Shown here in pieces: positions 45,815-54,934 of a stretch of DNA of 64,000 bases. The notes beneath the pieces are model-generated. The model was not told the origin of the DNA, ran no database searches, and saw only the letters and a program-made list of their open reading frames with translations. A program made the translations under genes and the position numbers. This DNA comes from Kalymmatonema hyalinum WJT4-NPBG1 (GTDB lineage: Bacteria > Cyanobacteriota > Cyanobacteriia > Cyanobacteriales > Nostocaceae): NCBI GenBank assembly GCA_019359075.1, contig JAHHIB010000039.1, positions 1 to 64,000 of the forward strand, in the 5' to 3' direction. Positions within the stretch are counted from its first letter, which is position 1. Every line of letters starts with the position of its first letter.

Positions 45815-47158
45815 ATGAAACATCTGCGTTGCTTGCTGCTTTTTCTGCTACTGTCTACAGCAGCAGCCTGTGACCAGACTCGCGCCTCCCTAGAAGAAGT
45901 CACACCCCAATCTTCTCCAGCTTCTCAAATAGCACAGAATTCTACACAGCCAAAAAATCTCGTTCGTACTCAACCACTTTCACCCACGCCCATCCGGATT
46001 AATGTCGGTGATTTGCCAAAACCCTTCGCTACTGAAAGTGCCTCAAAGTCACCTGATGTAGTGCCAATTCCAGCCAACCCGACTCTGCGTGTACCTCCTG
46101 GCTTTGTGGTCAACGTTTTTGCTGACGGTTTAGATGCGCCACGCTGGTTAGCTTTAACTCCCAACGGTGATGTGCTGGTGACAGAAACCAAGCAAAACCG
46201 TATTCGCCTGCTACGCGATACAAACGGTGATGGGGTGGCTGATGCGAAAAACACCTTTGCCAGTGCGGCAAACGGACTCAATAGACCCCTTGGGATGGCT
46301 TTTGCAGATAATTCCTTTTTCCTGGGTAACACTGATGCGGTGTTGCGGTTTGCTTACGCTAAAGGTCAGCAGGAAATCACTGGTACTGCCACAAAAATCG
46401 CTGACCTGCCTGCTAGTGGCTACAATAACCACTGGACGCGCAATGTGGTTGTTTCGCCTGATGGCAATAAGCTGTACGTTTCCATTGGTTCAGGAACCAA
46501 CGTAGATGAAGAACCACTCCCACGGGCTTCGGTGCAGGTGATGAATTTGGACGGTTCCCAGAAGCAGACTTTCGCATCTGGCTTGCGTAACCCAGTCGGT
46601 TTGGACTTTCACCCTGTGACTAAGGAACTTTACACATCTGTCAATGAACGGGATGGTATAGGCGATGACCTAGTACCAGACTATTTAACACGCATTCGGC
46701 AAGGGGAATTCTATGGCTGGCCTTACGCATATTTAACACCAAATAACCTCGACCCGCGTCAGAAGACGAGTGACAAAAGTAAACGCCCTGATTTAGCAGC
46801 CCGTACCAGCACTCCAGATGTGCTGTTCCAGGCGCACTCAGCCGCGTTGGGATTGCAATTCTATGACGGTCAGACGTTCCCCCAAAAGTATCGTAATGGT
46901 GCTTTTGTTACTTTTCGTGGTTCCTGGAACCGCGATCGCGGCACTGGCTACAAAATTGTTTTTGTACCATTTGATACGAAGGGGCAACCGCAAGGTTACT
47001 ATGAAGACTTCCTGACAGGATTTCTGCTAGACCCTGCTGTACCAACGACTTGGGGACGTCCTGTAGGTTTGCTCGTTTTACCCGACGGTAGTCTTTTAGT
47101 CACAGAGGAAGCGAATAATCGTATTTATCGAATTCAGTATACGGGCGGAAAAAGTTAA
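45815..47158 (+). CDS. PQQ-type sugar/sorbosone dehydrogenase lipoprotein
   Basis: The 447-aa protein has a lipoprotein signal (MKHLRCLLLFLLLSTAAAC, lipobox cysteine) and a Pro/Ser-rich linker. A six-bladed beta-propeller of the glucose/sorbosone dehydrogenase family follows: FADGLDAPRWLALTPNGDVLVTETKQNRIRLL, GNTDAVLRF, NHWTRNVVVSPDGNKLYVSIGSGTN, FASGLRNPVGLDFHP, FYGWPYAYL and GLLVLPDGSLLVTEEANNRIYRI. It is probably an outer, periplasm-side oxidase of sugars with quinone cofactor; the substrate is unknown. ATG 45815 with GAGG just upstream starts the lipoprotein signal; the frame is open from 45749. It overlaps the convergent HEAT gene by 4 bp. Confidence 0.9.
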   Translation: MKHLRCLLLFLLLSTAAACDQTRASLEEVTPQSSPASQIAQNSTQPKNLVRTQPLSPTPIRINVGDLPKPFATESASKSPDVVPIPANPTLRVPPGFVVNVFADGLDAPRWLALTPNGDVLVTETKQNRIRLLRDTNGDGVADAKNTFASAANGLNRPLGMAFADNSFFLGNTDAVLRFAYAKGQQEITGTATKIADLPASGYNNHWTRNVVVSPDGNKLYVSIGSGTNVDEEPLPRASVQVMNLDGSQKQTFASGLRNPVGLDFHPVTKELYTSVNERDGIGDDLVPDYLTRIRQGEFYGWPYAYLTPNNLDPRQKTSDKSKRPDLAARTSTPDVLFQAHSAALGLQFYDGQTFPQKYRNGAFVTFRGSWNRDRGTGYKIVFVPFDTKGQPQGYYEDFLTGFLLDPAVPTTWGRPVGLLVLPDGSLLVTEEANNRIYRIQYTGGKS

Positions 47159-47913
47159 AACCATCCTTCCTGTTCTAGCGTTTCAATCAACTGAAGTCCA
47201 CGGGGATCGCCGACTCCCAGAAGGGCTGCTTTGGTGTCTTCCCGCACTCCCAAATCTTGGTCTTCGGCAAATGCTTGAATTAATGCATCAATAGCGGTGG
47301 CGTAAACTACGTTAGAAGGCAGTTCGCGACAGAGTTGTCCAATCGCCCAAGCACAATTACTTCGCACTGCTGCTACGGGATCTTGCACCAAGGCTGCAAT
47401 CAAGGCTGGTATTGCTCCCACAACTGTCTCGTAACCCACGTCTGCCATCTGCGCCAAGGCGCTGGCTGCCCACAAACGTACTGCGGAAATATCGGTTCTT
47501 AAAGCGTCTGCTAGGGGTGCGAGGCTTCGGCGATCGCGGCAGTTTCCCAATGCCCAAACGACTCCTTTACGTACGTAGCCGTTCCAATCTCGATTCAACT
47601 GGGCAATCAACGGTTCAACAGCATCTGGATTTGGGTTTCTTCCGATACCATATGCCGCACTAACGCGCACCAAGGGACAGGTATCAGTTAACAAGCGAAT
47701 CAGATGCGGAGTTGCCCTCGCATCTTCTATGTCGCAAAAAGCACGCGCTGCCAGCATCCTTTGCTGTGGCTGAGGATGTTCTAATAATGCCAGCATCTGC
47801 TCTGGATTGGGCTTTGGCGTCTCTGTTTGGGCAGAGAGCGGTTCCATATGATCCAGAGGGCTTTCTAGCTCTGCTTCGACATCTAGTAGGCTGAGGTCGT
47901 CTTCGTCATACAT
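47155..47913 (-). CDS. HEAT-repeat (PBS-lyase type) protein
   Basis: The 252-aa protein has an acidic N-terminal tail of about 40 residues followed by about five HEAT/PBS-lyase repeats (PQQRMLAARAFCDIEDARATPHLIRLL, PLVRVSAAYGIGRNPNPDAVEPLI, GYVRKGVVWALGNCRDRRSLAPLADAL, AVRLWAASALAQM, AAVRSNCAWAIGQL). Related proteins attach bilins to phycobiliproteins or act as scaffolds. The CpcE/F catalytic features are not evident, so only a binding role is inferred. The start codon lies next to an AATCCC/GGGATT palindrome at 47920-47936 that includes the presumed ribosome-binding AGGGA. The stop overlaps the convergent dehydrogenase gene. Confidence 0.88.
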   Translation of the reverse strand: MYDEDDLSLLDVEAELESPLDHMEPLSAQTETPKPNPEQMLALLEHPQPQQRMLAARAFCDIEDARATPHLIRLLTDTCPLVRVSAAYGIGRNPNPDAVEPLIAQLNRDWNGYVRKGVVWALGNCRDRRSLAPLADALRTDISAVRLWAASALAQMADVGYETVVGAIPALIAALVQDPVAAVRSNCAWAIGQLCRELPSNVVYATAIDALIQAFAEDQDLGVREDTKAALLGVGDPRGLQLIETLEQEGWF

Positions 47914-48057
47914 AGCTTCAATCCCTGATAGGGATTAACATATAACCCCCCGTGTCAATAAGTCAAACTCTTAATAGTAGTTTATTTTTATAACTATCAG
48001 GATAAGGGGTAAGGCAAGTTCTTTGAGAATTCAACATTCAAAAATTTTTCTACACCC

Positions 48058-48588
48058 CTATTTCCTTGAACTATCAAGAGATTTTACCATCCACAGTGAC
48101 TGAGTTTGATATCCTAACTGATTGTAAAGATTCAATGCGGCTGTGTTGCTTTGAAACACTTGCAAGCCAATTTGGTGATCGCCTCTCGCCCTTGCCCAAT
48201 CTTCTACATATCGCATCAAACCTGTGCCGATACCTCGTTGTCTGTGTTCTGGGACAACGTAGAGTAAAAAGATGTGAGCATGGCGATCGCCCTGCACTTG
48301 ATCTATGGCATTTCCCACCCAGAGACAGGCGATCGGGGATGAGGGGGATGAGGGGGATGAGGGGGATGTTATTTCCTGATCTCGCCTTAGTTCTTCTTCA
48401 CCTAAAAAGTCTACCCACCACACAGGGGTGTCCTTGGAGAAGTATTGCTCGACTGTTCTGGCTAAATGGGAGAAATCTTGCTGTGGGTAGGCTTCTTGGT
48501 AAGTTCGCTGCATGAATTTCACGAGCAGCGCCTGATCCAAGGTAGAACCACGGCGAATTTTGTAACCTGGTAGCAGTTCCTTAGACAC
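48058..48588 (-). CDS. GNAT-family N-acetyltransferase
   Basis: The 176-aa protein has the GNAT acetyl-CoA fold: FLLYVVPEHRQRGIGTGLMRYVEDWARARGDHQIGLQVFQSNTAALNLYNQLGY, with the Q/RxxGxG/A motif RQRGIG. The substrate is unknown; the C-terminal part resembles small-molecule or protein N-acetyltransferases of the RimI-like group. A (Ser-Ser-Pro)n stretch in the middle (about residue 74-85) is encoded by a 9-bp GATGAGGGG tandem repeat at 48335-48366, a repeat insertion within the protein. It starts at GTG 48588, overlapping the upstream small gene by 8 bp. Confidence 0.88.
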   Translation of the reverse strand: MSKELLPGYKIRRGSTLDQALLVKFMQRTYQEAYPQQDFSHLARTVEQYFSKDTPVWWVDFLGEEELRRDQEITSPSSPSSPSSPIACLWVGNAIDQVQGDRHAHIFLLYVVPEHRQRGIGTGLMRYVEDWARARGDHQIGLQVFQSNTAALNLYNQLGYQTQSLWMVKSLDSSRK

Positions 48589-48820
48589 TTAAAGAATGAG
48601 ACAAGGAGGACAAGGAGGAATTGATTTCCCCTACTGTCCCCAACTCCACAGGGAACTCCAAACCCTCATTTCCCGAGCTGCTTATCTGCCTATTTTCTTC
48701 AATCGGCGCGGGTGCAGCCATATCAGAGGGTAAAAAGATGCGGGCGCTCACTGCTACAAGGGCAGTGAGGAATATCAGCACCACGATGAACGGGGCGATG
48801 TACTGACGAAATATAGCCAT
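48581..48820 (-). CDS. Small single-span membrane protein
   Basis: The 79-aa protein has one N-terminal membrane helix (about residues 7-30, YIAPFIVVLIFLTALVAVSARIFL) followed by a polar, Glu/Ser-rich tail. No family is recognised. The last 20 codons are Ser/Leu-rich and derive from low-complexity CTCCTTGTC-like DNA, so the ancestral stop may have been earlier. It overlaps the GNAT gene by 8 bp and is likely cotranscribed with it. Confidence 0.6.
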   Translation of the reverse strand: MAIFRQYIAPFIVVLIFLTALVAVSARIFLPSDMAAPAPIEENRQISSSGNEGLEFPVELGTVGEINSSLSSLSHSLSV

Positions 48821-49068
48821 ATTGTATTTTGCAACGAACAGCGGTCTTTTATGAGAATCTTACTTAAGTATTGTGAAGCTTTCTTGGTTTATTGTAGCGA
48901 TTTTTGCGTAATTTTAAAGAAAACACTTTCGCTGATTGTAAAGCACGTACTAGCTGTTAATGAGCCTCAAGCCCTGCTAAAAGCAAAGCTTGAGGCTAGG
49001 AATGCTTTTTAAGGGCGATTTGGCAGGGAACAGCGCCCTAAAGGGCTATGGCGCAAAGCGCCCGCCCT

Positions 49069-49470
49069 TTAGGGGCGATCGCGTTCTAAGTCAGCAATTG
49101 CTTTTTCCCAATACCAATTTTCTGGCATACCAGAGTAATCTTGCTTTGCCTGGTTGACTAGCCGTTCGGCGCTAGCAACATCACCAGCTAAAGAGATCAG
49201 CCTGTTTTTGAGATTGACATCAGGTGAACGCTCCTCTGTTCTTGAACGTCGCGTTCTTCCCGGACCTGTTTGCGACTGTTGTCTTCTAAATTCCCAAAAT
49301 AAAACGTAATAAAGTGTACCAAAAATGACAATTAGGCTAAATGTTCCTAGAAAAGTTAGTAGGTTAAGCGTCAAGAATCCCAGAACTAACTGCGAGAGAA
49401 CGTAGCCAAGTAAGACGCCAGTAATTAAGAGAATAGCTGTTGCAACAACAATGATTAGTTTCTGCCCCAT
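49069..49470 (-). CDS. Two-span membrane protein, unknown function
   Basis: The 133-aa protein has two hydrophobic helices (about 5-27 and 31-60), an Arg/Ser/Thr-rich loop and a helical C-terminal domain (LKNRLISLAGDVASAERLVNQAKQDYSGMPENWYWEKAIADLERDR). No named family is recognised, but this tail is typical of small conserved cyanobacterial proteins. It starts 6 bp after the stop of the AmpG-like permease gene, so the two form an operon. A GCCTCAAGC/GCTTGAGGC hairpin lies about 70-110 bp beyond its stop and may end the transcript. Confidence 0.75.
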   Translation of the reverse strand: MGQKLIIVVATAILLITGVLLGYVLSQLVLGFLTLNLLTFLGTFSLIVIFGTLYYVLFWEFRRQQSQTGPGRTRRSRTEERSPDVNLKNRLISLAGDVASAERLVNQAKQDYSGMPENWYWEKAIADLERDRP

Positions 49471-49476
49471 AAATCC

Positions 49477-50748
49477 TTATTCCTCATCGTCGAGTCCTGG
49501 TCTGTTCATTGCCACTGCCTTAGAGTTCCAAGGGGCAAAGAATGGCAACAGTAATAGTCCTGGCACAGCCACGGCAATACTAATTAAGAAAAACATCTGC
49601 CAACCCGTAATTTCCGCTATTGCACCAGCTGGGGCAGCGAGAATATCACGACTGACAGCCATCAAACTAGATAGTAAAGCATATTGAGTTGCCGAGAAGC
49701 GCTGGTTGCACAAACTCATCAAAAAGCCGATAAAGGCAGCTGTTCCTAAACCACCACAGAAGTTTTCTACATTGATGGCAATTACCATAAATTGGTAGTT
49801 TTGACCGAGTACAGCCAAAAGAAAGTAAACAAAATTACTCAGTGCTTGTAAAAGACCAAATACCCAAAGTGAACGATTTATACCGATTTGGCTCAAAATT
49901 GAACCACCTGCTAGGGCACCAACAATAGTAGCAATTGAACCCATACCCAACTGAATAGCACCAATATCAGTTTTGGTGAAGCCAGTTTTGAGTAAAAATG
50001 GGGTGGACATATTGCTGAGAAAGGCATCTCCCAATTTATAAAGTACAATAAACCCTAAACTCAACAGAGCTTGGTATATGCCTAGGCGCTGAAAAAATTC
50101 TTCAAATGGTAATATGACCGCCTGTGCTAAAGAATCTGGAGGGGTAACTTTCTTTGGTTCTGGTGCGAACAAAGTGCCAAAAATACCGATAACCATGAAA
50201 AGCGCCATTAACAAGTAAACCGATTTCCAAGGCATACGGTCAGCAAGAATTAACGCCAACGCACCTGCTACTATAATGGCAACTCGATAACCTGAGACGA
50301 AAAGACCAGCACCAGCACCCACTTCCAGTTTTTCTAAAACGTCGGTGCGGTAAGCGTCAGCAGCAATGTCTTGCGTGGCGCTCAAAAAAGCGATCGCTAT
50401 GGCGTTGATCGCCAAAAGTTGTAGTGCTGTGCCGGGTTTTTGCCAACCCATGAACGCGATCGCTACAATCAAAGCAATCTGCGTTGCAATTAACCAGCCC
50501 CGCCGCCGTCCCAAAAATGGGAGCTTATACCTATCTAGCAAAGGCGACCAAAGAAATTTCAAGGAATAAGGCAAAGTTACGAGACTCAACCAGCCAATAG
50601 TCCCCAAATTTATATTTTCTTCAGTCATCCAAGCCTTCAAAGTGTTACCGGTTAACAAAAAGGGTAAACCCGATGAAAAGCCCAATAACAACAAAGCCGC
50701 CATCTTCCGGTTTTGAAAAACTTGCAAAAGTGATGAAATTGTTTTCAC
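49477..50748 (-). CDS. AmpG-like major facilitator transporter
   Basis: The 423-aa protein has 12 predicted membrane spans and matches AmpG-type MFS permeases, which import anhydro-muropeptides for peptidoglycan recycling. Characteristic blocks are ALLLLGFSSGLPFLLTGNTLKAWM, GWLSLVTLPYSLKFLWSPLLDRYKLPFLGRRRGW and LSATQDIAADAYRTDVL. Nothing else in the window is a recycling gene, apart from the distant uppP pair in cell-wall lipid recycling. It lies upstream of, and 6 bp from, the small membrane-protein gene. Confidence 0.9.
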   Translation of the reverse strand: MKTISSLLQVFQNRKMAALLLLGFSSGLPFLLTGNTLKAWMTEENINLGTIGWLSLVTLPYSLKFLWSPLLDRYKLPFLGRRRGWLIATQIALIVAIAFMGWQKPGTALQLLAINAIAIAFLSATQDIAADAYRTDVLEKLEVGAGAGLFVSGYRVAIIVAGALALILADRMPWKSVYLLMALFMVIGIFGTLFAPEPKKVTPPDSLAQAVILPFEEFFQRLGIYQALLSLGFIVLYKLGDAFLSNMSTPFLLKTGFTKTDIGAIQLGMGSIATIVGALAGGSILSQIGINRSLWVFGLLQALSNFVYFLLAVLGQNYQFMVIAINVENFCGGLGTAAFIGFLMSLCNQRFSATQYALLSSLMAVSRDILAAPAGAIAEITGWQMFFLISIAVAVPGLLLLPFFAPWNSKAVAMNRPGLDDEE

Positions 50749-50889
50749 TGTTTTATATAATTCTCCTAACCAGGATGAATTTCAGATATCTTGCCACACT
50801 TACTGTGTAATGTCAGGCAAAGATGCCAATATGTAACACAAAGTTCCGCAATCTTATGCAGTTTGCGCTTTTCATTTTTTGGCTGTTTC

Positions 50890-52353
50890 CTAAATGTCTT
50901 TAACTTGATAAATTTGATGTCCTCGGATTTCTACACTGTGTTCAGCCAGGCATTTTGCCCAACCTTCACGAGTTCCGATGTCGCTTTTGTGCTTGAGTAG
51001 CCCTAATTCCTGTTCTTGTTGGGTGAGTTGGGCAAATTCTTCGTAGAATGGGTAGTTTGTTGTTACAAATGTTTCTTTACGGTGGAGAATTGGCGGATTT
51101 GCTCTTTGTTCGTAGTCTCGGTGAGTTATGTACAAAGTTTTTAAGTCAATCGTGATACTTGCTTTTAATGCCGGATGGGGATCAGTGTCGAATTCAGGGT
51201 AGAACAGGTAGGAGATTCGCGGTTCATCTGTACAAAACTTGATCAATGTTGCACCATCGACACGCCCAATGGTGCGGCTAGCGCAGCCTTCGTAAATTCG
51301 CAGCAAGGGATCGAGTTCACCAAGCGCACAAACATGGACGTAAAGGGCGCTGCGAGTCTGTTTGCCAATTTTGCTTTTTTCGCAAGCAGTTTGAACGACT
51401 CTTGGTTTCCCTAAACTGAAAAGCTTGGCATCAGCAACTTGGCAAGCTTCCTCATAACTGCCAAAAAAAGCTTTGATGTCATGGCGCATTTCTGGTGATA
51501 GCTTTTGCCATGCGGGGCGCTGATCGAAGTGGGTGAGAGCAAGATAAACTTGAATGTCGAGAGAACGACGGTAGGCGATCGCATCCCATTCCGCTTCATC
51601 AGTCGCTTGCAAAACTACAGCAAAAGCACGGCGGAAGTTTCCAAATTCGCTCAGTAATTCCTGTTCGTTATCCAATTCGCCTTTTACCGGAAGTCTCCCA
51701 CGTTTGGTAAAAAAATCCATCAGTGGTTCCAGCTTCTCTTTGTAGTCTTCAAATCGTTTGCTAGGAATGCGTACTCTTGGCGTTGAGGTTCTAGAGAAAA
51801 AGCGTATCGCCTTGAATCCTTCTTTTTCGGCTTCATCTCGAAAAACAAAATAGACGCCCAGCGCCACTGGTACCGCATCTACATTTAGGGCTTCATCTAT
51901 GTATTTTTTGAGTTCTTCTTGTTCGTAATATTTCTGAAAAGTATTGCGCCTGGTGACGATGCCATCGCCATAAGCGAGTTGAGCCTTGCTGGGAGCGTTT
52001 ATCAGGACTTGAGCAGCGACAATTAAGACCTTGCGAGTAAGTTCCCATGCTTGGCAAAGAGCTTGGCGGCGTTCCTCTGGGTCTTCAATCACATTCAGGA
52101 CAAAGCCCAAGTTGACGACATCAGCAGGAATAGGCGGAATATCCGGGTAGTAGTACGGATCCCAACCAGCACTGCTGTAGCCTAGGTTTGCTACTCGCTG
52201 CACATCGCCGCCATGTCCGCATCCGTAGTCAAAAAACGTGGTATCTTTATTTATAATTGCCCATTCTATTGCCAATCGCACAGGTCGAGATAAGTCCGTG
52301 CGAACAATCGCGGCTCTATGGCGTTCTATTTCTACGTAGCTCTCTAACGACAT
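50890..52353 (-). CDS. Dnd-associated putative methyltransferase
   Basis: The 487-aa protein matches the family named DNA phosphorothioation-associated putative methyltransferase. A Rossmann motif I is present (TTFFDYGCGHGGDVQRVANLGYSSAGWDPYY), followed by ADVVNLGFVLNVIEDPEERRQAL, the usual post-motif region. The rest (about residues 190-487) is a long domain peculiar to the family. Its role in the Dnd pathway is not known; it might modify DNA or nucleotides next to the sulfur mark, but this is inference. ATG 52353 (MSLESYVEIERHRAAIVRTDLS) is preferred to the start 7 codons upstream. It is co-directional with dndE, separated by a palindromic repeat. Confidence 0.88.
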   Translation of the reverse strand: MSLESYVEIERHRAAIVRTDLSRPVRLAIEWAIINKDTTFFDYGCGHGGDVQRVANLGYSSAGWDPYYYPDIPPIPADVVNLGFVLNVIEDPEERRQALCQAWELTRKVLIVAAQVLINAPSKAQLAYGDGIVTRRNTFQKYYEQEELKKYIDEALNVDAVPVALGVYFVFRDEAEKEGFKAIRFFSRTSTPRVRIPSKRFEDYKEKLEPLMDFFTKRGRLPVKGELDNEQELLSEFGNFRRAFAVVLQATDEAEWDAIAYRRSLDIQVYLALTHFDQRPAWQKLSPEMRHDIKAFFGSYEEACQVADAKLFSLGKPRVVQTACEKSKIGKQTRSALYVHVCALGELDPLLRIYEGCASRTIGRVDGATLIKFCTDEPRISYLFYPEFDTDPHPALKASITIDLKTLYITHRDYEQRANPPILHRKETFVTTNYPFYEEFAQLTQQEQELGLLKHKSDIGTREGWAKCLAEHSVEIRGHQIYQVKDI

Positions 52354-52368
52354 AATAATATTAAGAAG

Positions 52369-52459
52369 AACCACAGATAAACCTTGCCCTCGAGCAAAGC
52401 GAAGGGACAGATGAACACAGATGTTTTTTATCTGTGTCCATCTGTGTCCATCTGTGGTT
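52369..52459. repeat. Dispersed palindromic repeat (AACCACAGAT...ATCTGTGGTT family), copy B
   Basis: Near-perfect inverted ends (AACCACAGAT and ATCTGTGGTT) and an inner doubled TCTGTGTCCA. It is related to 24937-25008. It fills the whole dndE-methyltransferase spacer and could form a large hairpin in the transcript. Confidence 0.65.
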
Positions 52460-52468
52460 TATTAATTC

Positions 52469-52858
52469 TTATATCTTGTTCGTCGCCAGTTCTATCAAAT
52501 CTTCAATCTTCTTGATATTTGGATCACCTGCTAAGTAACCAATACCACGATGCAAGTGGAGGCGAAATTGCGTGGCGAGGGTTTCTTTGTCAGTCCCGAA
52601 GCCGTCGTTGTAGCAGCGTTGCTTGAGGGCGAGTAGCAAAATATCGGACATTTCGCCGCCAAAGACGCGCCATGTCATCTCGACGTTGCTATCTTGGGGA
52701 ATTGGTACAGGTGAGGGTGGTGTTGCTTCAGCTAGGGAACGACAAAACGCCCAACGGCAGAGAATATTCCATTGATCGATTTTAGTATTGCGTCTGAGTT
52801 TGAGGAGTTGGTCTTTGGCTGTTTGAGAGAGTTTGATACGATCTATAGGGGGTTCCAT
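52469..52858 (-). CDS. dndE: DNA sulfur modification protein DndE
   Basis: The 129-aa product corresponds to DndE, the small DNA-binding component of the phosphorothioation complex. Typical features are RIKLSQTAKDQLLKLRRNTKIDQWNILCRWAFCRSLAE at the start, VFGGEMSDILLLALKQRC and the C-terminal QFRLHLHRGIGYLAGD. Known DndE binds nicked dsDNA through a basic surface. The length is normal. It lies 66 bp downstream of dndD on the same strand; the spacer has a CGCAGAGGCGCAGAG-type dispersed repeat. Confidence 0.92.
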   Translation of the reverse strand: MEPPIDRIKLSQTAKDQLLKLRRNTKIDQWNILCRWAFCRSLAEATPPSPVPIPQDSNVEMTWRVFGGEMSDILLLALKQRCYNDGFGTDKETLATQFRLHLHRGIGYLAGDPNIKKIEDLIELATNKI

Positions 52859-52924
52859 GATTTTTAGGGAAATAAACCGCAGAGGCGCAGAGAACGCAGA
52901 GAAAGAGAGAAGAGACAGGAGAGG

Positions 52925-54919
52925 TTACCAGAAGTAGCCTGGTTGGACTGTTGTTTGGCGGGTGGATGAGTCGTATTTGAGGAGATATTCGCGGGCGATC
53001 GCCTCATTTTCCCGCAAGGCTTGCACTTCCTTTTGTCCGATTTCAGTGTCGGTGGAAAGGAGAATGACTTGATGGCTGGCTGATGGAAAGTAACGTTCAA
53101 CTAGGTTACTGCGGTGAGAGGAGTCTAAGCGCCCCAATGGTGTATCAATGGCAACTGGTAGGCGGCGTCCGGAAACACGGGCTAATCCCCAAAGGAAGGC
53201 GATCGCGAGGAGTTGTTTTTCTCCAGCGCTAAGGCGATGTTTGGGAACGGGTTTACCTTGTAAATCATACAGCCAGAGGCTGAAGGTGTGAGTGTCGATT
53301 GCCACGCGATGCACTAAATCTGATTTGTGCAGGAGATAGCGAAAGCACTCGGTGACTTCGACTTCGAGTTTATTAAGTTTGCGGAGAGTGAGGCGTTCTC
53401 GGAAAAGTTTGAGGGTTTCTTGGACTTTAGCAGAAGCTGTAATAATATGCTCTCTATTTTTACGGTCAATAGTTTGCACAGTATATTCTTGTAAGTCTTT
53501 TTTTAACTTTTTGATTGTATCTTCTAATTCAGTCACCCGACGGCGTGTTGCTTCCCAATTCGCTTTGAGTTCAGCAACGTGAGTTTGTGATTTTTGAAGT
53601 GCTTGGACTAGCTTATTATAATCTTCTGGTGATGCAGCAGTCTGCACTTGTCGTTCCAGGGTGATAATTTCTTCTTCCTTATTTTTGAGAATCCCTAATT
53701 GTTGCTTGGCAAGATTTTTAGTATTTTGCAAATAGTAGAGAACATTACCCAATTGACTCAAAGTTTCAGCATCAGCTAATAACCAAAGTTCTTCAGGTTG
53801 TAGAAAACTTGAGTTCAAAGTTTCTACATCTTGGTCGAGAAAAGTTTTAATTTTGTCAACTTGTTCTTTTGAAATACCTACCTGACTAATCCAATTCAAG
53901 AGGCGTTTATCTCGTTCAAATAAGATATCCCGTGCAATTTGTGCTTGAGAGATGCGAAATTCTTTTTCTGCTTGGGTTTGTGCTTGAGTCAGTAAAGATT
54001 CAATCAACGCTAGCGGTAAAACATTAGCCGCTAATTCACACATACCTTGACGAGATTCCTCTGTCTCTGCTTTCTTTTGGTCACGCTGCTTTTCTAACTG
54101 GGTGCGTTCTGCTGCAATTTTACCGCCCTCAGAAATGAATTTATCAAAAGCTTCTTGCTGTTCTTTTTCCGCATCTTTTAGAGATGTTGCTAGCAACATT
54201 TCTGCCTCTTTAGTTGCTTCGGACTCTTCTTCTTGCTGTTTCAGCTTTTGTTCAATTTCCTCTAAATTTGCCAAGTCCTTAGTATCTGCAAGTTCCTTAC
54301 GTTTGCGATTGGTTATAATTTCTATATCAACTGCTAAACGTTCCGCCAATTCTAATCCTAAAAGTGCGCGAATTGCATCAACGACAATAGGTGGAGGAAT
54401 TTCCTGTTCTGCAAGTTCCTTAACCTGTTCCCCATCAAAAAGAAACAAATTAGAAATTCCTACAGGCAGGAGATTTTCAATATACTCATCCCAGATATTA
54501 ACTAATGCCGTATCGAGCCATTCATCATTTTCACGAATATCCAAAATACCTAAGTGGTCTTTACCATCTTTAGGATTTTTTTCCCAAGTTCGTACGACAC
54601 GATATTTGACTGGCTTATCATTTTCAATGTGTTCAAAAGCCAATTCAATACGGGTTTTTTCATTTGTCGGCGCGTGGCTGTTAACGCATTGAGTGAGAAA
54701 ATCTCCGTAGCTAAGATTTCCACGGGTCGAACATTGGGCGCGAGGTCCATAAAGTGCGAGGCGAATGGCGTCCATCAGGGTAGTTTTTCCCCCACCATTC
54801 ATCCCACCCAAGAGGATGATTGGGCAAGAATTATCTTTATCAATTTTTGGATCGAGATTGATGACTTGTTTCCCAAAGTAGGGACCAAAGTTTTGTAGAA
54901 TGAGTTCAAGAAAAATCAT
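52925..54919 (-). CDS. dndD: DNA sulfur modification ATPase DndD
   Basis: The 664-aa SMC/Rad50-like ATPase is of the DndD type, which is required for sulfur insertion into the DNA backbone and may open or nick DNA. Walker A is LLGGMNGGGKTT (about 37-47) within NFGPYFGKQVINLDP...LMDAIRLALYGPRA. Long coiled coils cover about 215-500. The C-terminal ABC signature and Walker B are LSAGEKQLLAIAFLWGLARVSG and LPVAIDTPLGRLDSSHR, both diagnostic of DndD. It lies between dndC and dndE. The 146-bp gap to dndC is filled by a MITE-like repeat, which may separate the transcripts. Confidence 0.95.
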   Translation of the reverse strand: MIFLELILQNFGPYFGKQVINLDPKIDKDNSCPIILLGGMNGGGKTTLMDAIRLALYGPRAQCSTRGNLSYGDFLTQCVNSHAPTNEKTRIELAFEHIENDKPVKYRVVRTWEKNPKDGKDHLGILDIRENDEWLDTALVNIWDEYIENLLPVGISNLFLFDGEQVKELAEQEIPPPIVVDAIRALLGLELAERLAVDIEIITNRKRKELADTKDLANLEEIEQKLKQQEEESEATKEAEMLLATSLKDAEKEQQEAFDKFISEGGKIAAERTQLEKQRDQKKAETEESRQGMCELAANVLPLALIESLLTQAQTQAEKEFRISQAQIARDILFERDKRLLNWISQVGISKEQVDKIKTFLDQDVETLNSSFLQPEELWLLADAETLSQLGNVLYYLQNTKNLAKQQLGILKNKEEEIITLERQVQTAASPEDYNKLVQALQKSQTHVAELKANWEATRRRVTELEDTIKKLKKDLQEYTVQTIDRKNREHIITASAKVQETLKLFRERLTLRKLNKLEVEVTECFRYLLHKSDLVHRVAIDTHTFSLWLYDLQGKPVPKHRLSAGEKQLLAIAFLWGLARVSGRRLPVAIDTPLGRLDSSHRSNLVERYFPSASHQVILLSTDTEIGQKEVQALRENEAIAREYLLKYDSSTRQTTVQPGYFW

Positions 54920-54934
54920 GGTGATGTTTTATAT

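Noticed and set aside
45664-45903. 79-codon minus-strand ORF
   Set aside because: It is antisense to the signal peptide region of the dehydrogenase lipoprotein and has no support.
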